Origin: Salticus scenicus
Taxonomy: Eukaryota > Arthropoda > Arachnida > Araneae > Salticidae
Direction: 5' to 3'
DNA length: 64,000 bases
Assembly (NCBI GenBank): GCA_963930645.1
Contig: OZ005648.1
Span: 270,331,830 to 270,395,829, forward strand
Part shown: positions 44,093 through 56,359 of the stretch, in pieces
Layout: each line of letters opens with the position of its first letter
Numbering within the stretch: the stretch's first letter is position 1
Notes under the pieces: generated by a model
Seen by the model: the letters and a program-made list of their open reading frames with translations, nothing else
What the model was told of the DNA's origin: nothing
The model's database searches: none
Position numbers and translations under genes: made by a program

Positions 44093-45010
44093 CTAGCGAG
44101 CTTCGCCCGCTAGCGGGTCAGTATTTTTAAATGAATCACTATAATTAATGAATTCTCAAAATTGCATCTTATCACTCATCAACATTACTCTTAAGAAAAG
44201 AAAAAAAAAAATCGTGATCGGGTAAAAACTGAAACAGAGTCCCCACTGTCTTCGACAGAGTAGACACGTGCGCTGCACGCACATATTCTTTTACCATCCT
44301 TATGATTTTTCAAAATTCCATATTTATTATTACTCATAAATTTCATTCTTAAGAAAGAGAATTGCAAAAAAAAAAAGAATCATTCAGCTTTGGCTAAAAA
44401 CTCACACTGGGTCCAAATTGCCTTCGGCTGTGTTACAGCGTCTAGAATAAACAGTGTGGCAATCGCCTATAACCGTGATGTTAAAATGATGCTACAAAAA
44501 TTAAGCTTACCCAGATGTCGCTGTGATCGAAGCTATTGCTCAAATCGAAGACCTGATTGGCTTTTCCCAGTTTCGTCAGTTTAATCACGTGATCTAAGCA
44601 TACAATTAACCCATAGGGAGTCTCGGTTTTGTTGTCATGACACTAGCTTCGATTACAATGACATCTGGTGACAGACTTAATTTTTTTAGTACAATTTTAT
44701 TCGCCGCTTTCCACACTTTATTCTAGACGCTGTAGTTGCGTAGACCCATGCGCAGCGCGTGCATATTCCTTCACCCTCCTTATGATTTCTCAAAATTCAT
44801 TTATCATCGGGTAAAAACTCAAACCGGGTCCCCACTGCCTTCGGCAGTGCAGACCCATGTGTGCTGCACGTGCATGTGTTCTTTCTCAAGTCAAACTTTT
44901 ATTTTTAAGAAAAGAAAACGAAAATAATCCTTTATCATCGAGTAAAAAGTTAGACCGAGTCCCCACTGCCTTCGGCAGCACAGGTTAGGGGATATGCGCG
45001 CTGTGCAAAT
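44093..45010 (-). mobile_element. Helitron-like 3' end with subterminal tandem units
   Basis: On the minus strand the end reads GCGGGCGAAGCTCGC, a near-perfect hairpin, then TAG and an external T. To the right are four units, each with a (G)GGTAAAAACT block, GTCC(C/A), CTGCCTTCGGCAG or a variant, and CGTGC-rich sequence (starts near 44218, 44391, 44808 and 44937). The unit beginning at 44391 is split by a MITE. The Helitron 5' end was not found. Confidence 0.5.
44436..44732. mobile_element. 297-bp Tc1/mariner-type MITE nested in the Helitron units
   Basis: CAGCGTCTAGAATAAACAGT at the left and the inverse TTTATTCTAGACGCTG at the right, with TA outside each end (44434-44435 and 44733-44734). 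The arms are about 100 bp, sharing CCAGATGTC and CGAAGCTA blocks. Removing it rejoins a broken copy of the CTTCGGC...GTAGACCCATG unit, a clean empty-site argument. Confidence 0.75.
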
Positions 45011-45257
45011 AGGTCCCAATTTTTGCCTAAATCCAATTTTTGCCTGTCAACTATAATATTGACATAGAAAAAATTGTGAAAGCTTTCTTTTTTTTTTAAT
45101 TATGGGTTTAAGTTTATAAATTTTAATATTCATTAGTAATGAAGCTTATAACTAAACAAAACAAACCACTTTAAAAAAAACATTGCCCGCTTGTTCTACC
45201 TAGTTAGGATTTTGTTTGTTTTATAATTAGTTTATTCTAACTTTGAATTGAATGTTA

Positions 45258-45390
45258 TAGGGTTCGAGCCCAGGTTGTGCTCAATGGCCTAGCCATTTAG
45301 AATTTTCAATGCGGTCTGAAACTTACACAACTTGAGCTAGAATCCCTTAAAAAAGGTCCTCATTAAAGGTACCTCAGTCAGACTCATAGC
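45258..45390 (+). mobile_element. SINE family A, 5'-truncated
   Basis: Begins at the B-box (GGGTTCGAGCCCAG), then GGCCTAGCCATTTAGAATTT and GTCTGAAACTTACACAACTT. It lacks the A-box head. Confidence 0.55.
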
Positions 45391-47910
45391 GTTATTAACA
45401 CGTTCATTGCCCAGCATGATTCAGCTGAGCTTCTCACTGCGCACAAATCCGATCGTCGGAGATGACATGTACCAGAGAGCCACAAATGAAAAAATAGAAA
45501 TTAGAAAATTCCAGAAACTTTTTTTTTTATCAAATAGTTGTCCTCAGAAAACGCTATGCCCGACAATAATAGGAGTAAAACAAGGAAGTGTCCCACCCTT
45601 CATAGATTTGTAAGAATCAGCAAAGCGAGCCTATAAGAAGTATGTATGTGTGTGCTCTATGTTACCAGAAGAGGAAGCAAACTGCCAAATGCCAAGAAGC
45701 AAAGAAAAATGTAAAAGAAACACTATATATGCAACCTATTGTTTCTATTGTCCAGAATCACCTCAAATGTGCTTAGAGTGTTTTAACGAACACCATGTGA
45801 TATAGTATAATGTAATGTTTTCCTAAATATAAATTAATAAAAAGTACAGCATAATGTGTATATTTTTAGTATTTTTATGTTGTATATCCTTTATTTATAT
45901 TTCAGTGCTTATTTCATTAATTTCCTTTTAAAAATCTTATTAATGCATTAGTAGTCACATATTGGTCTATTTGCCGCCCACTGATTATAAATTTCCCCAA
46001 CAGATCACCCCTTAAAAATAAAGTAAGAAAATTCTGTGTAACTAACCTTGAGTGGATGTTCTCTAACATAGTCTGTTTTTAAGTCATTCTTGATATTTTT
46101 TGAGCAGTTAAAAACATTTTACTTCTAAAATCGGTATTTGACTGCGATGCGACTATTAACGTTGATTATTTTTTCCCCTACTTCTAGTTTTTCAGAAAGG
46201 TTAGAGGTTTGCGGGAAAAGTTTTGCATGAATTAAAGGCAGCTCATCTTTCTCTACTGGCTTTCTTTCGGCTTTCCCTTTATACTAAACAACAGCGGGGA
46301 ATAGACCGACATGCGACTACTAGCGTTATAAAAAATGACACAATTACTCTCATGCAGTGGTGTCACCAGAAAAAATTCCAAGGGGGGGGGGGCACAACCT
46401 GAAAAAATATTTTTTTAAAATAAAATTCTGATAGCATAGTTTTAAAGTTAAAGAAAAAAATGCTCATTAGAATTTTCCAGGGAGAGGCAAGTGCACCCCC
46501 TTGCTTCATTGTCCCGATGCCCAAGATCTTGTGTTAACTTGAACGAGAAGAGCGTCACCCATATCTGGAAGACATGGAGATAAACGTGTTAAATTTTATT
46601 AACTCAAATACCTCCACATTACCCTATTTACACAAACAAAATTTACTGCTGTCTGCATCCAAGTGCTTCCATATCTTTACTATATAACTAATGATGTAAT
46701 AATCATAATGAAGGAAAATGGATATTTGCCTATAATAATGAATGATAGTAAAGTACAGCTCTATAAAGTCGCCAAAATAGATACTACCAACACCAAATGG
46801 AATATCCTTACTGGTAACTCTTTACCGCCACATTTTTAAAACAAGCTGCATTCATTTCTTATTAGTCACATCTTTTTCCTAATACATCAAAAATGGATGA
46901 GAAACCAAAATCAATAAAAATTTGGGATTTGCCTGAACAGAGGAAGAATCTGTCAGTTTATTTCAAGCAAAACACATTTAGCCTAAAATTACTTCTTGTG
47001 CAAAAAAATTCTTGAACTAACATTTATTAAAATTTTTTTATACGTAAACTGTGTGTTGTCATCAATAAAATTTGCTTGGCAAGATTTGCAGCATTATTAA
47101 CATTTTCGTATGGTGAGATTTGCACCAGCAAAATAGAAAAGTACTGATAATAATAAACCTTAATTTTTTTTTAAATAATTAAGCAATGTATCATTTGTCC
47201 CTAGTCATTAAATAATATGAAAGAGCCTGACAGTTTATCCAAAATTATATCAATTTACAAAAGCTTTATAAGCTTCTAATTGTTGAAAATTACCTACTAA
47301 ACAAATAAAATAAATGCTAGTTTTCATGTACTATGCAAATATAACTTTAGAATTTTTTAAATAAATGCCTAAAATATGGATTAAATGTTAGATTAGTTGA
47401 TGCGTATACATAACGTTTCTGAAGCTAAAAATATAAAAGATACAAATACATTAATATTTCTAAACTAAGTTTTAAAAAGCTGCATGTAAACAACCTATAA
47501 CAAAAAAAGTTCAACTAATTTTTTTTTAAACATAAACTGCATTAAACTTCATATATAAGTGTGAATATCCTTTTATTTTTTATTTTATCTCCCTCTCATA
47601 ATACACAGGGAGAGACATTTCCAGGAAAACAATAATTACATTTAAACATTTCTCTATTTTTAATTACGGATACGTTAATAAATAAATGTAAACAAAAACG
47701 CAAGCATATGCTAGGTCACATGTTTCTCTCTAGCCAATCATTACGGTTTATCGTTTAAAATAATCGATGTATTGGAAACCGGAAATCACAAACTTGCGAT
47801 CAGCCGTCGTCATTTGTGAGCGACTGAAATTGTTGCGTTTGGAATGAAACATTCTTGGCGATCACAAATTTCGGATTTGTGATCACTCGCTTGCGAGCGA
47901 GAGAGCGTTG
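45391..47910. other. no gene seen; possible hAT-like terminus at 46356
   Basis: At 46356 CAGTGGTGTCACCAG is followed by a G-run and CACAACCTG, like one end of a hAT-type element, but a partner is not clear. The remainder is A+T-rich. A short open start at 46893 (MDEKPKSIKIWDLPEQRKN...) is too brief to support. Confidence 0.3.
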
Positions 47911-47995
47911 CAGTCTGGATGTAACCGTAAGCCTTTGGTCCCATTTGACTTGTCAATTCACTTTTTTTCTGCACTTGTCACACGACAACAACGAC

Positions 47996-48306
47996 CTGGT
48001 TTATTTTTAAAATTCTCTTTGTAGTCTATTAATTTATAAAATTGCAATTATTGTAATAAAATACGGAAAGAAATATTTAGGGAGGGGGGGGGGGAGAGAA
48101 TTGTCATTTGAAACATTTTTGCATTAAAGGAATTTTAAAAAGAAGTAATTTAAATGTCATATTTAACAAATTAAGACAAGTACAAATAATAATTAAAATA
48201 ATTTTTGTTTACTATTTAAACATAAAAATAAATATTTTAAATATGTATTGTAATTCAAAAAAAAAAAAAAAAAGTTAAGTAAAAATAATAATAAACTGTA
48301 TAAGAG

Positions 48307-48342
<36 letters not shown>

Positions 48343-48463
48343 CAATAAATTTAAATCTGTATTGAAGATGCTCAAAGGAAATGGCGGTTTCGTTTTCTAA
48401 AAAAATTTTTAGTTAATTTTTTTAAATTATCTATTAATTTTCCTAAAAATAAAATTACTGTTA

Positions 48464-48480
<17 letters not shown>
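47996..48480 (-). repeat. R3 copy 5
   Basis: Minus-strand copy of the 0.5-kb R3 repeat (GACTACAAAGAGAATTTT, CCTTTAATGCAAAAATGTTT, GCCATTTCCTTTGAGCATCT blocks), ending in poly(A) at 48468-48500. It lies directly outside the 40.2-47.9 kb bounded interval. Confidence 0.6.
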
Positions 48481-48502
<22 letters not shown>

Positions 48503-48649
48503 AGTAATTCAATTCAAGAACTACCATACACATCTAACGCATAAACATAAATGGTGAACAATCTTACAACTTACAACCCTTCAGAAGTGTAGCAGTGCAT
48601 TGCCAAATTATAGCATGCCAAACCTGTCAAGGCAATTTATTCAACTTTT

Positions 48650-51512
48650 TCGTAGGGAGCCCACAGACTAAGGAATCACTAGACCCGGCAAGGTGGTTCT
48701 AAAAGTGAAGCCTCAACTGTAACCGAGCCGCCATATTAGTACAAGCAAAACCACAGACTAGGAATCACTGCGACAGAATATTTTTAAGTTTTCTGCGTCA
48801 AACCTTGTTCGGGTAAATCTTTTCAATAAGACAATATTGACATATTTTCTTATTCGCACATAATATGTGCATATAATTATACAGAAATCGATATTATTAG
48901 TAAACTGTGTGCTAAATCTTAAATATAAGACAGGAGTTTCCATTTTCTGCTGAAATTTGGAAATATCTTATTTTTACGGGCAAACCTTTCTGCAAATGAC
49001 AATTTCTTTTTTCTGCGACAATGTTACTATGTTACATAAATTCTGCTACAAGGTGTATATATTGAATGATTACGAATTAAAAGGAACAATGAGGGTGTAA
49101 TGAGCCTTCAGTTTTTGTGTGTTTCATAGGTCTTATCAAGGTTGTATTTAAAGGGGGGGGGGATTTGCAAATTTTTCGAAATTTTTTGAATTATACAGTA
49201 AATAATTTACTAAATTAAAGTATTTATATTAATCTACTTGTTTATATACCTGACCAGTGACTATGAGATTTATTTTGTATAAGATTTATTGAGTTTGCTA
49301 CTGAATAACATAATCAAGATGCATATAAAACAAATTTTTCAGATACCTGCAATGGCAATAAGTTCTTTTACACTGTACTGTAAAAAAACTTTGAATGCAT
49401 ATTGCATTTTGCAATATTGCTTTGAATGCATATTGCATTTTCAATTGTGCATTACAATAACACTTTCAAATTTCATGACAACTTTGTCTATTTATAAAAG
49501 TTAGAACTTGGCTAGTCAAATTCAAGTCAATAATTAGTAAGGTTTTTAAAATGCTGATACTAAATGATGAAGAATGAAGAATTTTCATGAAGAGTCAAAA
49601 TTTATCGAATTATTCTGGAACGTCAAATTAAATGAATAGCTTGCTGATTTTATTGTGTTTCGTGTAATTTATTTAATGAAAATTTCACCGTAACATGTTG
49701 AACTTTAAAAAAAATTTAATTTTATACAAAATGCTATAGGAGCTGAATATTTTAATATTGATGCTTCTAAGGTTACATAAAAAAAAAAAAAAAAAAAAAA
49801 AAATCATATGAATTTGAACAAGAAGAGCAAATTTCTATAGTTTGGTATTTACTGTTATTTATGCATGTGATTTTGAATGAGTTAAAGTTGATTTCATTAT
49901 TATTATTATTTTAAATTAATATAATTACAGCATTTTGTGAAAAAAAAAATGGTTTTCTCCTAAATATGCATAAGTGCACGCTAGAAACCCTTAGATAGAC
50001 CCTCTCTTAAAGGGACCCTCTCTAAACCCTAAACCATAGCACAGTCAGTTGTCCTTATAATGCTAACACAAACACCGGGAAGCTCAAAATGCGTAAATAT
50101 AGCAAAAACTGATAATCAAAAATTTGACCCCAAAATATTTCCTCTATCATTGTATGAGTTAGAGAAAGTAAAAATTAAATTAAATTTGCAATTTTTATTA
50201 TATAAATTAATAATTTGAATATATCTATATTAATATTATAAATAATTTAAATTTGAAAATATATTTAATTGTTCTATTGTGAAATATTAAAAATTATGAA
50301 AAAAATGGGATGACAATGCCACCATGCTGGGGAAATTGTTCCCCAAATGTAATCAGCAGCAGTTTAAGTCAAAATCTAACTAAATATCTAATTATGTTCA
50401 CTGGTTTGTGAGATGCTGCATTCACAAAATTCGTCGCATACAGACAGACATTTATCTTCTAAAACTGGTCAAACCATGATCGGGACATCTCAAAACGTGT
50501 AAATCAATCGAAAACTGGCGGTCAAAAATTTTCGAACTCCAGAACAATACTTTTGTCTTATGTCTATAGAATTAATAAAGGGATAAGATAAAAAGATATC
50601 TGACTGACCTCAACTCCTATAGATTCCCCCTGACAAATTTAGCGCTAAAAGGAAGCTCGAATTTGCCCTCCGTAACTTTCTCTCTCTCTCCCCTAAAATT
50701 TGCCTCCGAAAATCATATCCCTCCCCTTAAAAATCTAAAATTCCAAAATCGCAGATAATGATTTTTTTTCTACTGGATTCTAGTCTCCCGATCTGCAATT
50801 TCTTCACAGTGAAGTAATTTGAAGCCGAGTTATGCTAATAAAGGTGTTTTGCCTTCTGCCCCCCCCAGGAGGGGGAACGGGGGGTATATCACAAAATTCC
50901 GTTTTAGTGGGGGTCAGGGTCCTAAAACCAACCTGCTTCCTAAAATTTGTGACTGCATCTCCCATAGAATCCCCGCGGCTGTGTTGAATCAGCGAGTTTA
51001 CTCATATATATGTGTATAATACATATATATATATATTTTTTTTTTTTGCCCCCTCCCCCCTTTGTTGGCGATTTTTTTTTTTTTTTTTTTTTTTAGATAT
51101 TCTGTAATATCTGTTTTTAAAATCTTGAAGTTGGAACCTTTTAAATATTTAATTTTTTCCTTGAGAAATAAAGCAAATGTGAAAAATATGTTGTAATCCC
51201 GTTCTTGCCTCCTCCCTGCTCCTTAGGGGGGGGGGCGATATTAAAAAAAATTTATACTAGAAACCTTCGAGTGAATGTACTGAACAACTTTCCAAAGTTT
51301 CATGGCGATCGGATAAATGGTGTTGTAGTGCATACAGGACAAACAGACAGACATGCATTCCTTTACATGTATAGATTACATTGTTACTGGTTTCTTGCTT
51401 GTACCAATATGGCCGCTGGTCGCCCTAAGCGCCTTACAGTTACTTCACTTTTCCCCATTCAAGAAAGTCGTCTGACCGGGTCTAAGTGATTCCTTAGTCT
51501 GTGAGGGAGCCA
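48650..51512. repeat. 2.9-kb interval between inverted repeats of about 100 bp
   Basis: GGGAGCCCACAGACTAAGGA ... CACTAGACCCGG ... AAGTGAAG ... GCCATATTAGTACAAGCAA at 48656-48745 is mirrored by TTGCTTGTACCAATATGGCC ... CGGGTCTAAGTGATTCCTTA and GTCTGTGAGGGAGCC at 51396-51510. The intervening DNA has no gene. It includes poly(A) at 49779-49803, G-runs near 49145 and 51228, and R1 repeat blocks. Confidence 0.55.
50060..50570 (+). repeat. R1 repeat, one full copy and one core
   Basis: The core GAAGCTCAAAATGCGTAAAT followed by AAAAACTGATAATCAAAAAT occurs at about 50080. A longer copy spans 50270-50560, ending with ACATCTCAAAACGTGTAAAT, TCGAAAACTGG and AAAATTTTCGAACTCC. Confidence 0.55.
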
Positions 51513-51764
51513 GCACTGCGGCGAGACGCTAGTGTACACTATGGACCGCCGACGCTGTGTTATCAAAATAGCCCCATTTAGGTCACTTTTAGAAGATGGC
51601 GCTATAGTCCGTGTAAACTAGAAATCCTGGATTTCTATGTAAACTGAATTGGCCTGTCAAGGTCACTAGACCCTCGTCAACCTTCCTAGCAATTTTATAG
51701 CATCGTCTGCCTGTCCACTTCAGTCTTGAAAGAGCGCTTTTTCCCAGAATTAAATACAATATTT

Positions 51765-51890
51765 AGCGGTTTTCACGGATTAAAAGAGTATAGGATGCAT
51801 TACGAATGTTACGGAAAGGTAGTAATTTTCATCTTACAGATAGAGGGCGACCAGATCTCGAAAATTCACCAAGCAGCGCATTTGTTTACA
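51765..51890 (+). repeat. repeat shared with 55909-56020
   Basis: CACGGATTAAAAGAGTATAG, ATACGAATGTT-type, TAGAGGGCGACCAGATCT and CACCAA blocks recur in the same order and orientation about 4.1 kb downstream. Family unknown. Confidence 0.6.
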
Positions 51891-52343
51891 TTTCTGGCTG
51901 TTCATTCGTTGGTCGTTCTCGGTAGAACCCCTAAATAAAATAATAGGCCGGCGCATCACCGCCATTTTTTTGCCTCCGAAGAGGACAGCATTCCCGCTTG
52001 GCGTCCTTATCGCTTCCCTAATAATTTTAAGAAATCTTGATCTGAAGCTAATCCGGTCAAGATAAGAGCAATAAGCAACAATAATATTTCTAAAAACAGA
52101 TTTGTTTCATAGTACATTCTCAGGATGTCATTTTATTCTGAGGATATCCTATGGTTGTACTGGGGTAAGATGTGTTGTTAGGGCGGTTTCTGTTTCTTTT
52201 ACAAAATGTCGCCAAATTCACTTCTTGAATGATTATAGCAGTTTATCGCTAAATAAACTTCCATATCATAGTTTACTTAGCTAAAATTATGAAATTATTA
52301 AAACAAGTTATTCTAAAGTAACGTAAGACGATTAAAAAAAAGT

Positions 52344-52625
52344 TTGTCGTTTGTTTATCAGAGAAACGCGCTGGGTACATGTGGCAACCCTAAGGCAACA
52401 AAATGCCTGATGCGCCAGCTCGTATATATAGGAGCCTTAGTTCTCGGAAATCGGATGATGACTGAAGCCGAAGGCGGGCTTTCACTTTCTTCCGATAAGT
52501 TTCAAAGATACTACACCAGGCGGCGATCGAATCGCTTTGCTACACAAGGCAGAATTGATGCGGAAAAGAAAGCTCCGGTTCCCGCGCTCGCTGCCCTATC
52601 TCGTTTTAATTCCTATACAATCTTC
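52344..52625 (+). promoter_or_regulatory. G+C-richer segment with a TATA-like box, possible relic promoter
   Basis: TCGTATATATAGGAGCC at about 52422 is TATA-box-like and followed by a less A+T-rich leader. The region could be a host promoter or a piece of an LTR; I found no terminal TG...CA pair or primer-binding site. An open frame across it runs into the downstream (AT)n microsatellite and is not credible as a gene. Confidence 0.2.
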
Positions 52626-52650
52626 TTCCGTGACGGTTTTAAAAACACTG

Positions 52651-52655
52651 ATATA

Positions 52656-52718
<63 letters not shown>
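52651..52718. repeat. (AT)n microsatellite
   Basis: Almost pure AT dinucleotides for about 68 bp. A shorter run is at 53139-53161. Confidence 0.95.
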
Positions 52719-52720
<2 letters not shown>

Positions 52721-53521
52721 CCCATCATCCCCCACAAACACTAGAATATCACATGTTATTAAATAATCAAACATTCTGTAAGACTATTTTCTATAAGGTT
52801 TTTAAAATATGAAAAATTGTAAAAATGTTTATCCTGATTCTGTATAGTTTTAATAAAGCTAATAGAAATAAATTACTTTTATAGATAATAATAGATAAAT
52901 TATATGTCTATCTAAATAAAATAGGTTTTTCTTTTTTTTTTTTTTTACATTCTCACACACTACCATACAAAATAAAATACTTTAAATTTTCTTCCTTTTT
53001 AACCATTCATAGCAAGCAATTAGATTCAAGAAACTGTAGAACTATTCATCAACGTTTATAATTTTGGAAAATTTGATAGATAAATAAAGCAAATCTCCCT
53101 GTGAATAAGTTAAAAGAATAATAAATAAACGAATCCAATATATATATATATATATATATATGAAAAACTTTTTCAGATATTTCATAGGGAAAAAAAACTA
53201 TGAAAAAATGGAATTTTTTTTTTTTTTTTTTTTTTCCAAAATCCAAGAATGAAAACATTTATTATATGTAAATATATCTATAAATATAAACAATTCTCCC
53301 CCCCCCCCGGGAAAAAAACGAAATAATATAATGAAAACATATATTTAAAAAATAAATATGTATATATGAATTTTCGTAATTTAAAACAATAAATGTATTT
53401 AAAAATTCACAATTTATTCCAGCATTTCCAATTTTAAAAACAATTTTACAAAGTATATAAAAAAGAAAATTTAAAAATTTATTATGATTTTTTTACAAAG
53501 GTGGCCCTCTTCTCCCTTCCA
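52719..53521. other. A+T-rich low-complexity DNA
   Basis: Homopolymers (T near 52930-52946 and 53213-53235, C near 53297-53308). No gene. Confidence 0.4.
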
Positions 53522-53524
53522 AGA

Positions 53525-53750
53525 CTCCACTGGTGGTCGAGCGATTCCGCGCTCAGAGCTGATAGACGGGAAGTACCGGGTTTGATCCCAGATTCTCGTT
53601 TCGGTTTGACCTAGTCGTTCGGAGTGTTCCGTTGTTTTCTCCAAAATTGCGTAAATACGGTATGGGATGCCTTACAAAGGGTATACCACCCAAGCCTAGG
53701 ACTCTTGTGCTATCAATTGACCTTAACACTAACACATTTTCTGAGATATC
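53525..53750 (+). mobile_element. SINE family A
   Basis: A-box side GGTCGAGCGATTCCGCGCT, B-box GGGTTTGATCCCAG, TTTTCTCCAAAATTGCGTAA and the CAATTGACCTTAACACTAAC end are visible. Upstream of the next SINE in the same orientation. Confidence 0.75.
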
Positions 53751-53798
53751 TTAACAGTTTTCTTTCAATAAAAAAAAACATACTTCATAAACAGAAAT

Positions 53799-54031
53799 GG
53801 GGCCCACCAGTAGCCGAACGGTTCTGCGCCCAAAGCTGGTAGACGTGAGGTTCCGTGTTCGATCCCAGGTCGCGCTCGACGACCTAGCCTTTCAGAGTTT
53901 TCCGTGGTTTTCTCCGAAACTTATATAAATACGGGCTAGAACCCCTTAGAAAGACCCCCACGAAGGGCACACCCTCTCAGGCCTAAGACCTACAGCAGTC
54001 AATCGGCCTTATTCCCAAATCCAATCCAATC
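53799..54031 (+). mobile_element. SINE family A, best-preserved copy with 13-bp target duplication
   Basis: Full 233-bp copy: GCCCACCAGTAGCCGAACGG (A-box region), GTGTTCGATCCCAGG (B-box), body with TTTTCTCCGAAACTTATATA, TTAGAAAGACCCCCACGAAG and AGTCAATCGGCC, and a tail of CCAAT repeats. CATAAACAGAAAT lies exactly on both sides (53786-53798 and 54032-54044). This fixes the ends of the family and points to LINE-type retroposition. The tail is a short repeat and not poly(A). Confidence 0.9.
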
Positions 54032-54435
54032 CATAAACAGAAATACAGCACTTTATATCATTTTTATCATTATTTTTAATTTTAAAATTTGCACTTTAAA
54101 GAGATTTTCAATCTTTATTATTTGCTACTCATTTAAAGCAAATAATTTAATTCAAAAAATAAAATTAACTTATATATATATTTAAATATGCTCGATATAA
54201 ATATCAATGTAATGTAAATATCAATACTCGAGTCAATCATAATTATTTGAGCATTCCCTTTCAAAAAGCTTCATGAAAGAAGCATTTTTTAATTAATTAT
54301 TTTAATTATTTATTTTTGGAATCAAAGCCCATAATACTGTATGGGAAATTTTTTTTAATTCTGAATATTTCTTTCTAAAGGATTCGAAACATGTTTTTAG
54401 ATCATTCATTTGACTTTATATCTTAAAATCAATGT

Positions 54436-54622
54436 TGGTGTTGGAGATTAAAGCCAGTTGACTGCATTAGGGTCCAAGGCCTGCGTGTGCCCTCCGTGGC
54501 GGTCTTTCTAAAAGGTCAGCCCACAATTACGCACGTTTCAGGGGGGGGACAGAAAACTCCGAACGGCTAGACCGATAAGCGTGATCTGGGTTCGAACCCG
54601 ACACTTCACGTCCAACAGCATC
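54436..54622 (-). mobile_element. SINE family A
   Basis: GCCAGTTGACTGCATTAGGG (3' end), CTCCGAACGGCTAGACCGA and the B-box inverse GGTTCGAACCCGA are present. A G-run at 54542 interrupts the body. The A-box side is missing. Confidence 0.7.
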
Positions 54623-55246
54623 AATAAGTCAATTTTTGAAGAACTGGAACACATTTAATGGTTGAGAAATTTCTGAATGTGCAAATGGAATTATGAAAAA
54701 TATACTGGATAATGTAATTCTATGAACATATATCTTTGTAACAAACAGTATGATACCACTGTTTCTTGCATGTAAAATAATACTCTGTTCCTTAACATTA
54801 TAGCTACCTGGTCTGGTACTAGGTTTTTCTATCCCCCTTGAGATTCACGTTAACGAGGTTCGACTGTATATATATATATATATATATTAACCTTTAAACA
54901 TCATTATAGTTCTTTTCCATTTTGCATAGCGAAATGGACAGTGATTGGACTTAAATTTTGAGAGATACATTGCTCCCCCCCCCCCCATAGAATAAGATTA
55001 ATATGCATGTGTAGCATACAGTATCAAATTTTTCTGGTTATATGTGCATAGTATGGATTTTATAAATCATTGAACAGATATAAATTACTAATGCTTATAG
55101 GATTTAAGGAATTTAGTTTGTACTCGATAGTAAACATAAGATGTACATTACTATTAGTCCAGATTTTATAAAGCATTATTGAAAAAATATTTATTTATTT
55201 GAAATATGTTATCTGCATCAGTTGAAATTTTCAAAAAAACTGTGGA

Positions 55247-55278
<32 letters not shown>

Positions 55279-56359
55279 ATATTTTTAATTTTGAAGTAAA
55301 TGCATACGATGATTTCCTTTTATTCTGTTTTCAAAAGAAAAGACAAGGAATCATGTAAACAATCTTTCACTATATAAGAAAATTAACATAAAAATGGATT
55401 GAAAAACAATTTACATAGAGTTTTATTAAATTAAAAAAAAAAAAAAAAAAAAAGTTACATCAACAAAATAATGAATTATAAACGCTATTTACAAAATTTT
55501 ATAAACACTATAACTGCAAAATTTACAAAGATGCAAATTTAATTATAAAGCTCAAAAATTATCTTTCTTAAAATACAAAAAATATTCCTATAAAATCATA
55601 TATACATATTTGAGAGTAATTAAAAAAAAAAGCCAATTTTTTTTTCTAACACTTTGATATCCAGAGGTACAAGTGTGCGTAACAGTGTGACATTATGAAA
55701 AAAAAAAATCTAATATTAAAAATAAATTAAAAATAAAACTAAAATTTCGTCTGCACACAATGCTATGCTACGGCGTCAGTGGACAGTCAGAAAACACATA
55801 CGACCCCTAGCGGCGAATGAATAATAGCGACCATCTAAGGACTATTTTCGAGGGAGAACCGCCGTTGAAGAAACGAGTCCTTATGTATACGTCCATGCGT
55901 ATATCCACGGATTAAAAGAGTATAGGATGTAATACGAATGTTGCAGAAAACTAGTAATTTTTATCTTACCGATAGAGGGCGACCAGATCTTGAAAATCCA
56001 CCAATCAACGCGTTTGTTTCTAATAAAGACCAAAAGGTCAATCTATCAAAAATTTTATCTAAGCAGAAAAAGCAACAGTGAAAACTATATTTAAATTTAA
56101 GGGTTTCAGTAGTAAAGATGATTTGACTAATGTAAATGAAAACATGTTATAACTCAGTAAGAACAAAATTTTAACATTAACAAACGGATTTTATTCATAG
56201 AATATATATATATATATATATAGATAGCAATAAACATTTTATAATAATGACAAAATTTAAATGAGCTTTTAGGTGCAGAACAAATAGACACATTTGATGG
56301 AGCTTGTAACAAACAATTCTGTAGACATAAAACTTTCTTGATATACAAAAACTTCTTAG
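54623..56359. other. A+T-rich DNA with scattered repeat pieces
   Basis: Includes a pogo-like terminus at 54836-54866, (AT)n runs at about 54868-54887, 55248-55266 and 56202-56221, poly(A) at 55434-55453, and the second copy of the 51.77 kb repeat at 55909-56020. A G+C-richer patch lies at 55770-55860. No gene is supported. Confidence 0.4.

Larger units (their letters stand above)
40155..47925. mobile_element. interval bounded by 15-bp perfect inverted repeats, candidate large element
   Basis: GTTACATCCAGACTG (40155-40169) is matched by its exact inverse at 47911-47925. Subterminal blocks are also inverted: TCCAAACGCAACA at about 40221-40233 opposite TGTTGCGTTTGGA at about 47830-47842, plus several GATCACAAA motifs on each side. 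No target duplication is clear and no transposase is recognised. It may be one old DNA element about 7.8 kb long inflated by nested insertions, or two solo copies of a smaller element. Confidence 0.45.

Noticed and set aside
52170..52650. Solo LTR of a Gypsy or BEL element
   Set aside because: A TATA-like box is present, but no TG...CA ends, target duplication, primer-binding site or gag/pol sequence could be found.
52344..52766. 140-codon open frame
   Set aside because: Its second half is an (AT)n microsatellite giving alternating I and Y, and the first half has no recognisable domain.
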